From Mogibacterium diversum_A (GTDB lineage Bacteria > Bacillota > Clostridia > Peptostreptococcales > Anaerovoracaceae), in NCBI RefSeq assembly GCF_938028775.1, contig NZ_CALIZG010000008.1:62001-126000 (forward strand): a stretch of 64,000 nucleotides of DNA, in the 5' to 3' direction. Both the position numbers and the translations under genes were made by a program. This document shows, piece by piece, positions 7,728-15,852 of the stretch. Below the pieces are notes generated by a model. That model worked only from the letters and a program-made list of their open reading frames with translations, made no database searches and had not been told where the DNA came from. Positions within the stretch are counted from its first letter, which is position 1; every line of letters starts with the position of its first letter.

Positions 7728-8963
7728 ATGACTACTGAAAAAGTTTTCCACAATGATCAATACTTAAAAACACTCGAGGCGACGATAACTGATATAGTTA
7801 TTTCCAAGGAGAGGACTGAAATTATAACAGATAGAACCATTTTTTTCGCTGAGGGTGGTGGGCAACCTGGTGACAGAGGAACCATCCATCTATCAGATGA
7901 TAACAGCAAAATAGTAACAATTTTTGATACTCATGATTCGGGTGATGCGGTCGCCCACTACACAAATGATAAAGTACCATTTACAGTCGGCGACAAGGTC
8001 ACATTAGAACTAGACTGGACATTCCGTTTCACAAATATGCAGAGACACTATGGCGAGCACATCCTTAGTGGAGCGATCTACAAACTATATAAAGGAGCCA
8101 ACAAAGGTTTCCACATGGGGAAAAATTATATAACCATAGATATTGATCTCGGAGGCGAGCTCATGACCGAAGAAATGCTCTCAGAATCTGAGCTTCTCGC
8201 TAATGAAGCGGTGTGGAAAAACCTCCCTATTCAAGCTCATCATTTTGACTCAGTTGAGTCGGCTAATTACATGCCACTTAGAAAAGCAGTTAACGAAAAG
8301 GTAGATGGCAACGTTGTTATCGTTACGGTTGGTAATCCTGATGACCCATTCGACTGCTGCGCATGCTGCGGCACCTACCCTTCCTTTAGTGGAGAAGTTG
8401 GGGTAATAAAAATGTTTAAGGCTGAGCCTAACAAGGGGATGACCAGAATCTACTTTGACTGTGGCCGAAACGCACTGCTTCACTACCGCGAGTCGCATAA
8501 GATTCTTACCGAAGTAGCAGAGAAATTCTCATCAAAACCAGAGAATCTAATGCACGCCATTGCTAAGAAGGACAAAGAAGAAGCCGAGTTAAAGGCAAAG
8601 CGCGCAAGTCTTGCTGAATATGTTCGTAATTTCGAAGCAGAAGCGATTGCACGTAGTCACGAAGTGGGAATGAAGTTCATATATAAAGAGTATGACAATA
8701 TATCTCCTAATGATCTTCAGAAGCTTGGTTTTAAGGCACTCGAGATGATTGACGGGGAAAAGCCACTACTAGCTCTTGCAAATTCCCCTTCCCATACGCT
8801 CATGCTCGTTTCCGATGGGAACTATCCCTGCGGCACCCTCGTAAAAGAACACGCTAAGAACTTTGGCGGAAAAGGTGGTGGACGCGATGATAATGCGAGA
8901 GCACAATTTGATAGTAGATATGGTCTTGAGTCATTCGTGGAAGTTATAAAACAGAATTTATAG
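7728..8963 (+). CDS. alanyl-tRNA editing protein, AlaX-L type with DHHA1 domain
   Basis: The protein resembles the stand-alone AlaRS-like editing factors (AlaX, long form) that hydrolyse mischarged Ser- or Gly-tRNA(Ala). Residues 1-90 match the AlaRS beta-barrel (DRTIFFAEGGGQPGDRGTI), the editing core follows with the metal motif HYGEH (H107, H111), and the C-terminal DHHA1 domain ends with GGKGGGRDDNARAQF. The second metal motif, normally CxxxH in a CCGTH-like context, reads CCGTY here (C213...Y217), so one expected zinc ligand is a tyrosine (codon TAC). At 411 aa the length fits the long form. AAGGAGG lies just before the ATG. The upstream gap holds the DnaA-box cluster. Confidence 0.85.
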   Translation: MTTEKVFHNDQYLKTLEATITDIVISKERTEIITDRTIFFAEGGGQPGDRGTIHLSDDNSKIVTIFDTHDSGDAVAHYTNDKVPFTVGDKVTLELDWTFRFTNMQRHYGEHILSGAIYKLYKGANKGFHMGKNYITIDIDLGGELMTEEMLSESELLANEAVWKNLPIQAHHFDSVESANYMPLRKAVNEKVDGNVVIVTVGNPDDPFDCCACCGTYPSFSGEVGVIKMFKAEPNKGMTRIYFDCGRNALLHYRESHKILTEVAEKFSSKPENLMHAIAKKDKEEAELKAKRASLAEYVRNFEAEAIARSHEVGMKFIYKEYDNISPNDLQKLGFKALEMIDGEKPLLALANSPSHTLMLVSDGNYPCGTLVKEHAKNFGGKGGGRDDNARAQFDSRYGLESFVEVIKQNL

Positions 8964-8964
8964 C

Positions 8965-8995
8965 TTGATATATTCACATTATATTGTGTTATAAT
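8965..8995 (+). promoter_or_regulatory. probable promoter of the cytidylate-kinase-like gene
   Basis: TTGATA (8965-8970) and TATAAT (8990-8995) are separated by 19 bases, a little long, directly after the upstream stop codon and 20 bases before the next start. Confidence 0.5.
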
Positions 8996-9015
8996 CAGCT
9001 TAAGGAGGCGGTGTT

Positions 9016-9648
9016 ATGTCAAATAAAGTCATAGTAACAATCGGAAGAGAATTTGGTAGCGGAGGTCACGAGGTTGGTAAGAGACTTGCGACTGAGCTCG
9101 GAATAAAATTCTATGATAACGAATTCATCAGCATGGCAGTTCAGAAGACTGGATTCCACGAGGATTACGTTAAGAACAACGAGGAGAAGGCTCCTGATTT
9201 TGCAGCTAGTGCACTCTTTTCAGGAATTGAGCTGTATCAGCCATCTCCATTCGATAAGATTCAGGCAGAGGAATACAAGATTATCAGGGAAATCGCTGCC
9301 GAGGATAGCTGTGTTATAGTCGGTCGTGGTGCAGATTACATACTTAGAGACCAGTCTCATGTCAGCATTTTCCTATTTGCTCCACTAGAGGATAGAGTAA
9401 AGCGCAAACTCGCTCTCCTATCTGGTCAGGATGCGAAGAATATGACTCCTGCTCAGATGGAGAAAATAGTTAAGCAGATGGACAAGCAGCGCCGTAGATA
9501 CTACGAATACTACACTGATACAAAGTGGGGAGACAGAGATTCGTACGATTTGCTCATCAATACCAGCCGTGCGGGTATAGATGGTGCAGTAAAGATCATC
9601 AAGACATACATAGAGTCAAGTCGTGGCGAAAGCATGATGCCAGACTAG
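9016..9648 (+). CDS. cytidylate kinase-like family protein
   Basis: The 210-aa protein begins with a P-loop variant, VTIGREFGSGGHEVGKRLA, typical of the Cytidylate_kin_2 family (PF13189) common in Firmicutes and distinct from canonical Cmk. A central VIVGRGADYIL and a RRRYYEYYTDTKWGD lid-like segment also match that family. These proteins are presumed nucleotide kinases, but their substrates are mostly unproven. AAGGAGG at 9002-9008 gives a clear start. The gene has its own likely promoter and ends before a convergent hairpin. Confidence 0.85.
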   Translation: MSNKVIVTIGREFGSGGHEVGKRLATELGIKFYDNEFISMAVQKTGFHEDYVKNNEEKAPDFAASALFSGIELYQPSPFDKIQAEEYKIIREIAAEDSCVIVGRGADYILRDQSHVSIFLFAPLEDRVKRKLALLSGQDAKNMTPAQMEKIVKQMDKQRRRYYEYYTDTKWGDRDSYDLLINTSRAGIDGAVKIIKTYIESSRGESMMPD

Positions 9649-9701
9649 ATTTGATTTCGGTTCCCGCTCTAAACTAGAACAATTCTTATAAAGCAATACA
9701 A

Positions 9702-9756
9702 AACGCAGATGACTCTGATTGAATCACTGAAGATTCTTTCAGTTTACATCTGCGTT
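9702..9756. terminator. convergent terminator-like hairpin
   Basis: AACGCAGATG (9702-9711) pairs with CATCTGCGTT (9747-9756), with a small nested hairpin CTGAA/TTCAG inside. It separates the plus-strand kinase-like gene from the minus-strand rluB. Confidence 0.65.
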
Positions 9757-9783
9757 ATACATTTCTAGTTCGGATAAGCCAAA

Positions 9784-10488
9784 CTATATGGACTTCAAAT
9801 ACTCAACTTCTGCAGGACCAAGCTTCCTATAGCCTCCAACTGCCAGCCTTCCGATTACTAGATTACCAATCTTGATTCTCTCTAGCTCCTGAACCGGTGC
9901 ATCGATAGCCTTGAACATGCGTCGAACCTGATGGTTCTTGCCTTCATGAATAGTGATATCAACTACTGTTGAGTTTCTATTGTGCTTTATAACATCTACC
10001 TTGGCAGGTGAAGTTCTAAAACCACCTATGTCGATGCCTTTTTCAAGTCTTGCAATCTTGCCACGTGTAAGTATGCCAGACACTACCGCACGGTAAGTCT
10101 TATCGAGCTCCTTAGACGGATGCATGAGCTTGTTTGCAACATCTCCATCATTGGTAAGAATAAGAAGACCAGAAGTGTTATAATCAAGTCTTCCCACAGG
10201 AAAAATTCTCCTGTCCTCATCCTGAATTAAGTCGAGAACTGTCGGTCTATTCTTATCATCTGAGGTAGTGGTCACGTATCCTACTGGCTTGTTGAGCAGT
10301 ATATAAGTCTTACTAGTCTCAGGCGATATCTTTCTGCCCTCACATAGAACCTCATCATCTGGCTTCACATCATATCCTGGCTCTTTCATTACAGCACCAT
10401 TGACAGCTACCTTACCGTCTAATATGAGCTGATCAGCCTTTCGCCTGCTAGTTACACCAGAGGAAGCGATATATTTATTTATCCTCAC
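9784..10488 (-). CDS. rluB: 23S rRNA pseudouridine synthase, RluB/RsuA family
   Basis: This enzyme isomerises a uridine in large-subunit rRNA (RluB-type site) to pseudouridine. It has an N-terminal S4 RNA-binding domain (INKYIASSGVTSRRKAD...) and the catalytic motif GRLDYNTSGLLILTNDGD with the conserved aspartate, followed by EGKNHQVRRMF. The likely start is GTG at 10488: GGAG lies 9 bases upstream and the resulting N-terminus (VRINKYIASSG) begins exactly at the S4 domain; the longer frame from 10542 runs inside scpB. The start overlaps the scpB stop, as is common for scpA-scpB-rluB operons in Firmicutes. Confidence 0.93.
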   Translation of the reverse strand: MRINKYIASSGVTSRRKADQLILDGKVAVNGAVMKEPGYDVKPDDEVLCEGRKISPETSKTYILLNKPVGYVTTTSDDKNRPTVLDLIQDEDRRIFPVGRLDYNTSGLLILTNDGDVANKLMHPSKELDKTYRAVVSGILTRGKIARLEKGIDIGGFRTSPAKVDVIKHNRNSTVVDITIHEGKNHQVRRMFKAIDAPVQELERIKIGNLVIGRLAVGGYRKLGPAEVEYLKSI

Positions 10489-11074
10489 TATCCGTATCTC
10501 CTTCAAAATTGATTGATAACTGCTCATGAGGAGTTTCCTCATCGTATTCCTCGATATCGTCGAACTCTGTTATATCAGGCAGGTCTTTTATTGATGCAAA
10601 TCCAAATTTCTTAAGGAACTCACCCGTCGTCTTGTATAACAGCGGACGGCCAACGCCTTCTGACCTTCCAGCAACATCGACCAAATCCTTACTCATGAGT
10701 CCATCAATGACTCTCTCGCTCTTGATACCTCTAATTGAATCGATTTCACCTTTAGTAACAGGTTGTCTGTAAGCTATGATAGCTAACACTTCGAGTGCTG
10801 CCTGCGATAGCTTCTTGACCTTGACTGGAGTGCAGAGCTTCTCGATGAAAATCTCGTTTTCAGCATGCGTTACGAACTGAAAAGCGCCATCCACCTCTCT
10901 AATCCTGATTCCGCGCCCCATCATCGCATACTCACGCTGTAAATCCAGAAATAACTCTTTAACTACTTTCTTATCAGCATCTAATACCTCTGATGCATCC
11001 TTGACCTTGAGCGGTTCTCCCCAGACAAACATCATCGATTCAAGTGCTGATTTCATTACCTTATCATTGTACAT
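10475..11074 (-). CDS. scpB: segregation and condensation protein B
   Basis: ScpB is the winged-helix kleisin-associated subunit of the SMC-ScpAB condensin that compacts and segregates the chromosome. The 199-aa protein shows the family core ALEVLAIIAYRQPVTKGEIDSIRG and GRPLLYKTTGEFLKKFG. The ATG at 11074 is within the end of scpA and has GAGG 9-10 bases upstream; the upstream in-frame start at 11101 is inside scpA with no site. The C-terminal tail is acidic (FDDIEEYDEETPHEQ), usual for ScpB. It overlaps both neighbours, so translation of the truA-scpA-scpB-rluB set is probably coupled. Confidence 0.94.
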   Translation of the reverse strand: MYNDKVMKSALESMMFVWGEPLKVKDASEVLDADKKVVKELFLDLQREYAMMGRGIRIREVDGAFQFVTHAENEIFIEKLCTPVKVKKLSQAALEVLAIIAYRQPVTKGEIDSIRGIKSERVIDGLMSKDLVDVAGRSEGVGRPLLYKTTGEFLKKFGFASIKDLPDITEFDDIEEYDEETPHEQLSINFEGDTDSEDK

Positions 11075-11819
11075 TTGGCTGGACCTCTTTCTTAATAACA
11101 CTTATATTTCCGTAGTTTTTCTCTTGCTTGGCATCGACTTCTTGCATCTTAATCATCTCAAGAAGCGACATAAACGAAAGCGTGACATCGTATCTATCCG
11201 CCTCCTCCGGCACGAGCTCTGTAAAATCAATATACTCACCCACAGAAACTCTATCCTTAATTATATCTGTCATGTAGCTTATGCGATCCTCTATAGAAGC
11301 TCGTTCTCTCTTTATTCTCTGATATCTCTTCTTGACATCTGCCACACGCTTTTTCTTCTGCAAAAATGCATTAAACGCATTAATAAATTGCTCGATATCT
11401 GCTTTTAAAAGTTCATCTGGTGAGTCTAGATATTCCGATATATCTTCAGCTGGTTTCTCATGTATGCACTGGTTTGCCTCCAGTCTCTCCTGAAGCATCT
11501 CAGCGATTTTCTTGGTCTTTACGTATTCAGCAAGCCTGCTCGCTAGCTCCATGCGCGGATCTTCATCAATTATGACTTCACCAGCATCATTGACACGAGG
11601 AAGTAGCATATGTGACTTGAGCCTAATAAGTACAGCTGCTAGGACTATGAACTCGCTGCTTACTTCGACATTAAGTTCCCCCATCTCTTTTAGATATCCT
11701 ATGTACTGCTCCGTTATCTCAGCCACTCGTATATCGTATATATCCATCTTGGCATTCTGAATCAGATAAACCAGCAGATCGAATGGCCCTTCAAATTTAT
11801 CAATTCTTACTTTGTACAA
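11064..11819 (-). CDS. scpA: segregation and condensation protein A
   Basis: ScpA is the kleisin subunit that bridges SMC heads. The N-terminal motif YKVRIDKFEGPFDLLVYLIQ is diagnostic. I place the start at TTG 11819 because GGAGG lies 6 bases upstream and the product then begins with the normal kleisin N-terminus; the ATG at 11834 lies before that Shine-Dalgarno. The protein is 251 aa with a central charged region rich in Lys/Glu (residues ~95-160) and a C-terminal winged-helix part. It overlaps the end of truA by 13 bases and the start of scpB by 11. Confidence 0.94.
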   Translation of the reverse strand: MYKVRIDKFEGPFDLLVYLIQNAKMDIYDIRVAEITEQYIGYLKEMGELNVEVSSEFIVLAAVLIRLKSHMLLPRVNDAGEVIIDEDPRMELASRLAEYVKTKKIAEMLQERLEANQCIHEKPAEDISEYLDSPDELLKADIEQFINAFNAFLQKKKRVADVKKRYQRIKRERASIEDRISYMTDIIKDRVSVGEYIDFTELVPEEADRYDVTLSFMSLLEMIKMQEVDAKQEKNYGNISVIKKEVQPNVQ

Positions 11820-12619
11820 GTGCTGCCTCCACATTTGAATCCATCATCAAAATATATTTCTTCTAAGTATAAACCTTCTGGTGGTGCCGTAAATCCCGCC
11901 TTGCTCCTATCAGTGGATGCTATGATGGTCTCCATCTCGCTAGCTTCTCTCTTACCTGTTCCAATCTCAAGCAAAGTGCCTACTAGGATTCTAACCATAT
12001 TATACAGGAAACCATCACCTGTGACCCTGATTATAGTCCTGTCACCTTCTTGTATTATGGTAATATCCGTGATTGTCCTTACCGTCGTCTCTCTAGGAAT
12101 CCCACCTGATGTTTGAAATGAAGCGAAGTCATTTGTTCCAACCGCAAGCTTTGCTGCCTCACGCATAGCCTCGTGATTCAGCTCTAAGCCAAATTGATAC
12201 ACATGATTACGTTCAAATATATCACCACTTCTATCGATAATATACTTATAAGTCTTACCATGGCAAGAAAATCTAGCGTGAAAATCCTCCGGAACTTCAT
12301 GTGCCGAAATGACCTTAATATCACCAGGAAGTCCACTTCTCCCTAGACCACCTGCACCGAATCTTCTGTTCATTATATCTGCTAGTTTATCAGTTGGAAG
12401 TGGATTGTCCCATGTGAAGGAACAGCATTGACCTAATGCATGTACGCCTGTATCGGTTCTGCTTGTTCCATTTACAGGCACTTCATAACCTGCGATAAAG
12501 CGGAGCACATGTTCAACTTCGCCCTGCACAGTCCTAACATCAACCTGCTTTTGCCAGCCGTGAAAATTCGTACCGTCATATTGAATTTTAAGAAGAATAT
12601 TCTTGCTTCCCTCAGACAT
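11807..12619 (-). CDS. truA: tRNA pseudouridine synthase A
   Basis: TruA makes pseudouridine at positions 38-40 of the tRNA anticodon arm. The catalytic aspartate is D56 in SRTDTGVHA; YDGTNFHGWQKQ at the N-terminus and FLYNMVRILVGTLLEIG near the C-terminus are family motifs. The length, 270 aa, is a little above the usual 245-260, with a Cys-containing tail (CGGSTCTK). AAAGGT precedes the ATG. It heads the truA-scpA-scpB-rluB overlap series. Confidence 0.95.
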   Translation of the reverse strand: MSEGSKNILLKIQYDGTNFHGWQKQVDVRTVQGEVEHVLRFIAGYEVPVNGTSRTDTGVHALGQCCSFTWDNPLPTDKLADIMNRRFGAGGLGRSGLPGDIKVISAHEVPEDFHARFSCHGKTYKYIIDRSGDIFERNHVYQFGLELNHEAMREAAKLAVGTNDFASFQTSGGIPRETTVRTITDITIIQEGDRTIIRVTGDGFLYNMVRILVGTLLEIGTGKREASEMETIIASTDRSKAGFTAPPEGLYLEEIYFDDGFKCGGSTCTK

Positions 12620-12701
12620 ATTTACCTTTCTATCTATTTACATAAAATATACTTCGTAGCTTCTTCTACAAGGCCCCTATATTATTTTTTAGCTAGCTTC
12701 A

Positions 12702-13424
12702 CTATAGTAGCACAAGTGGAAGATAATCCCATAAAACCAATACATATAGAGTTACAGCAGGAAGAGCATATACGAGCATCGGTCTATGTTCATCAGCATC
12801 AAATTTCTTTGTGATGCTCAGGTAAATAATGTGAATAAGTGCGAAAACAGAAATCAAAATGAATATCGCAATCACTCCATACATACCTGTAACCAAGCCT
12901 ATTGATATGTAGAACTTGATGTCCGCACCTCCAATTACAGTCTTGTGATATATTATTCTCCCTAATCCATATGTAGCGAGTCCAAGTAGTACTCCTGTGA
13001 GCGCACCATAAATAGGCTCGAGCAACTTCTCGTTAAAACTCACGAAACCAACTGCCGATACGGCTAATAGCACGTTCAGTTGGTCAGGAATTATGCGATA
13101 CTTGGCATCACATATCGCCATCATGGTAACAATGAATATCAAAAGCATACCGGCAATCATAAACTGTGACGATTCCCTGATGGACAAAAATACGCCGCTT
13201 GCTCCGAAGAATACTGTGAAAACAAGCTTCCACGGTGTGCTAGTAAGTCTCTGTCTCTCACTTTCAATATCTGCGATAAGTGATGGAGGTAAAATTTCTT
13301 CCTCTTCCTGGAACCATCTCACAGGCATGTTATTGAACCAGACAACTGCACCATTGCCTAGCAGTAATGCGATAATTACTGAAATTACCGATTTAATTAT
13401 CATAAATACGTAATATTGATCCAT
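12702..13424 (-). CDS. A24 family prepilin peptidase-like membrane protein
   Basis: This is a polytopic membrane protein (about six to seven hydrophobic segments) with the two aspartate motifs of A24 leader peptidases: CDAKYRIIPDQLN (D106) and GGADIKF (D168). Such enzymes cleave type IV prepilin or related leaders. The N-terminal section (LLGNGAVVWFNNMPVRWF) looks like a remnant of the PilD N-terminal domain but lacks its zinc cysteines, so a methyltransferase function is not expected. No pilin, ATPase or PilC gene is in the window. There is no Shine-Dalgarno; an extended -10 element ends six bases before the ATG, which suggests a leaderless message. Confidence 0.78.
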   Translation of the reverse strand: MDQYYVFMIIKSVISVIIALLLGNGAVVWFNNMPVRWFQEEEEILPPSLIADIESERQRLTSTPWKLVFTVFFGASGVFLSIRESSQFMIAGMLLIFIVTMMAICDAKYRIIPDQLNVLLAVSAVGFVSFNEKLLEPIYGALTGVLLGLATYGLGRIIYHKTVIGGADIKFYISIGLVTGMYGVIAIFILISVFALIHIIYLSITKKFDADEHRPMLVYALPAVTLYVLVLWDYLPLVLL

Positions 13425-13430
13425 TCGCTA

Positions 13431-13439
13431 ATTATAACA
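13431..13439 (-). promoter_or_regulatory. extended -10 promoter of the A24 peptidase gene
   Basis: Minus-strand TGTTATAAT (extended -10, hexamer 13431-13436) lies six bases before the ATG at 13424. No good -35 is visible. Transcription would start at or beside the start codon. Confidence 0.5.
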
Positions 13440-13454
13440 CACAATATAATATAT

Positions 13455-13476
13455 AAGGCACCCCAAAGGGCGCCTT
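13455..13476 (-). terminator. hairpin after the CoA-transferase gene
   Basis: AAGGC.CCC (13455-13463) pairs with GGG.GCCTT (13468-13476) with one mismatch and a tight loop. It follows the stop of the CoA-transferase on the minus strand; the T tract is poor (ATATATTATATT). Confidence 0.5.
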
Positions 13477-13510
13477 AATGTACCTATTATAAGTCTATTA
13501 TCAACAAAAT

Positions 13511-14848
13511 CTATCTCTTATTCGATTGTCTCCATACATTTACCTTCTTAGCTGACTCAATGAGTTCCTCCCGGAAATCAGGATGTGCTATGCTAATCAG
13601 CTTTTCGGCACGTTCCCATACTGAAGCTCCTGCGAGATTTTCTATGCCATACTCAGTTACCATAGTATATGCCTGACTTCGCGGATCCGTAATTATGTCG
13701 CCACCAGTAAACGTAGGTTTGATATTCGAATGTAGATTTCCTTTTTTATCTGTATATGTAGAAGGAAGTGCGATAAAGCTCTGAGCTCTAGGATTCTTGA
13801 AACCCGCAGTGAGGAAATCAAGCTGCCCTCCAGTTCCACTTATATGCCTAGTTCCCGCACTTTCAGCTGAAATTTGTCCAAATAAATCCACCGCGATACA
13901 ACTGTTTATGGATACGAAGTTGTCAATTTCTCCTATTACTGAAAGGTCGTTTACATAATTTATTGGAGCACAGCACATGCTAGGGTTATCTGAAACCCAG
14001 TCGAATAATTCTTTTGTACCGTGGGCAATACTGAACACCGATTTACCTCTCATGATGTCATGCTTATTTAAATTTGTTATCTTACCTGCCTTGTGCATAT
14101 CGAGATAAGCATTTACTAGCAGTTCTGTATGAATTCCAAGGTCTTTGAGCTCAGACTCAGCAATCAGTTTTCCTATCGCATCTGGCATACCTCCAACTCC
14201 GAGCTGAATACATGCACCATTTGTCATTCTATCAACGATAGATTCTGCTATCTGCTCCTCTACTGGACCGGCTACAATTGAAGGGAATTCAGTAAGTCCC
14301 TCATGCTCCCCTTCAATAACCATATCTACTTCCGAGATATGTATGGTGTTTTCAAGTCCATGAACAAAAGGTAGCTTCTCATTTACCTCAAGAATGATAA
14401 TATCCGCTACATCAAAAACTGCACGAGCATGAGAATTGCTCATTGACATGTTAAAGTAGCCGTGCTCATCCATTGGAGTTACGCCCATTACAGCGACATT
14501 TACCGTAAGAAAACGCCTGTAGTAATCGGGGAGATTTCTAAATACCATAGGAATGAACTTGCAGAGTCCCCTATCAGACAGCTTTCTCTCATATCCGATC
14601 ATATGCCACGAATTATATGTGAAGTGTTCCGCATCTGGATCCTGCTCAGCTATCTGTAGTGGTTTAGTTATAAGCAGGGCGCGTACTTTTACATCCTCAA
14701 GTTCAGCTTTTCTTGCTGCAAGCGCCTCATCAAAGAGAGTTGGAAAGCCCTGGTAGCATCCGAAATCTACCCAATCGCCACTATTTACAACCTGCGCAGC
14801 TTCGCTAGGTGTTTTAAGCTTTGAATTATAAAGTTCTCTATAGTTCAT
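13511..14848 (-). CDS. acyl-CoA:acetate CoA-transferase (butyryl-CoA/4-hydroxybutyrate type)
   Basis: The 445-aa protein belongs to the acetyl-CoA hydrolase/transferase family and most resembles butyryl-CoA:acetate or 4-hydroxybutyrate CoA-transferases, which move CoA between an acyl-CoA and acetate in fermentation. Motifs seen: QLGVGGMPDAIG, the likely catalytic glutamate E242 in GIHTELLV (family enzymes use a Glu near 238), and GTGGQLDF, which is common to the butyryl-CoA group. Substrate cannot be fixed from sequence alone. Its ATG lies inside the end of the upstream hydrolase gene (11-base overlap). It ends before a hairpin at 13455-13476. Confidence 0.86.
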   Translation of the reverse strand: MNYRELYNSKLKTPSEAAQVVNSGDWVDFGCYQGFPTLFDEALAARKAELEDVKVRALLITKPLQIAEQDPDAEHFTYNSWHMIGYERKLSDRGLCKFIPMVFRNLPDYYRRFLTVNVAVMGVTPMDEHGYFNMSMSNSHARAVFDVADIIILEVNEKLPFVHGLENTIHISEVDMVIEGEHEGLTEFPSIVAGPVEEQIAESIVDRMTNGACIQLGVGGMPDAIGKLIAESELKDLGIHTELLVNAYLDMHKAGKITNLNKHDIMRGKSVFSIAHGTKELFDWVSDNPSMCCAPINYVNDLSVIGEIDNFVSINSCIAVDLFGQISAESAGTRHISGTGGQLDFLTAGFKNPRAQSFIALPSTYTDKKGNLHSNIKPTFTGGDIITDPRSQAYTMVTEYGIENLAGASVWERAEKLISIAHPDFREELIESAKKVNVWRQSNKR

Positions 14849-15800
14849 TGATATCCTCTAACCTTTCGTCTAGCCAAGTTCTTATGTCATCGTACACAGA
14901 GTCTCTGTCTGTCTCATTAAGGATCTCATGTCTGTCATCATAATACAGTTTGATATCCACTATGCACTTAGTATTGCTCACATACTGCATATATGCTTTT
15001 CTAACGCCTTCACCGAAATCACCTACTGGGTCTTCTGCACCAGAAACGAAGAGCATAGCAAGGTTTGGAGAGATCGTCTTAGCTCTATCCTTGTCAATGC
15101 ACATAAGGACACCCTTAAACATCTCTTTGTATGCATTTACAGTAAAAATAAAGCTGCACCACTCTTCCTCGCAGTACCAATCAACAATCTCAGTATCCTT
15201 TGTTAGCCAATCGAACTGCGTCCTTGCCGGCTTAAACTTTTTATTATACGAAAAGAATGCTATAGAGTTAATGAGTTTACTTCTATAGTGAGGCCCCCTC
15301 ACAGCTTTAAACAGTGATGCCAGTGCCCTTCCCGCATGCAAAACCAAAGCGTTAGGCTGACATGTCCCCATCACTATCGCACCAGCTAGACCTTCAGAGT
15401 AGCTAATATCATCATTATCCGTTTCAGTTAAATACTGACGCAAGAGGCAGGAGCCCATACTGTGACCGAGTATAAAATAAGGAATATCTGGATATTCCTT
15501 CGTTGTTCTATTTCTAAGTTCATGGATATCAGCAATCAAAGTCTCATTGCCATGATCGCCAAAATACCCGTAATCATCAGGCGTGAGTGCCGATTCTCCA
15601 TGCCCAAGCAAATCATGTCCAACGACAACATATCCGTGATCGGTCAGATACGAAGCAAATGCACTATACCTGCCAACGAACTCAACCATTCCATGTATTA
15701 TCTGTAGCACTGCCTTAGGCTTCTCATCGGGTATCCATTTTCTAACATGTATCGGAGTCTTAGCATCTGCCGACATAAATGTTTCATCAATCTTTTTCAT
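14838..15800 (-). CDS. alpha/beta hydrolase, lysophospholipase/monoacylglycerol lipase-like
   Basis: A 320-aa cytoplasmic alpha/beta hydrolase of the serine hydrolase (Hydrolase_4, PldB-like) group. The nucleophile elbow is GHSMGS; the acid residue is probably the Asp in GAEDPVGD, and the His is in DDRHEILNE. HGMVEFVGRY is the oxyanion-side HG motif. Such enzymes cleave lysophospholipids or monoacylglycerols. It has no signal peptide. It overlaps the CoA-transferase gene downstream, so a fatty-acyl to acyl-CoA link is possible but only an inference. Confidence 0.85.
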   Translation of the reverse strand: MKKIDETFMSADAKTPIHVRKWIPDEKPKAVLQIIHGMVEFVGRYSAFASYLTDHGYVVVGHDLLGHGESALTPDDYGYFGDHGNETLIADIHELRNRTTKEYPDIPYFILGHSMGSCLLRQYLTETDNDDISYSEGLAGAIVMGTCQPNALVLHAGRALASLFKAVRGPHYRSKLINSIAFFSYNKKFKPARTQFDWLTKDTEIVDWYCEEEWCSFIFTVNAYKEMFKGVLMCIDKDRAKTISPNLAMLFVSGAEDPVGDFGEGVRKAYMQYVSNTKCIVDIKLYYDDRHEILNETDRDSVYDDIRTWLDERLEDINEL

Positions 15801-15852
15801 CAGTTAATTTCCTTGCCTGTAAATGTCTGTGCGATGTACGCCATTTACATAG

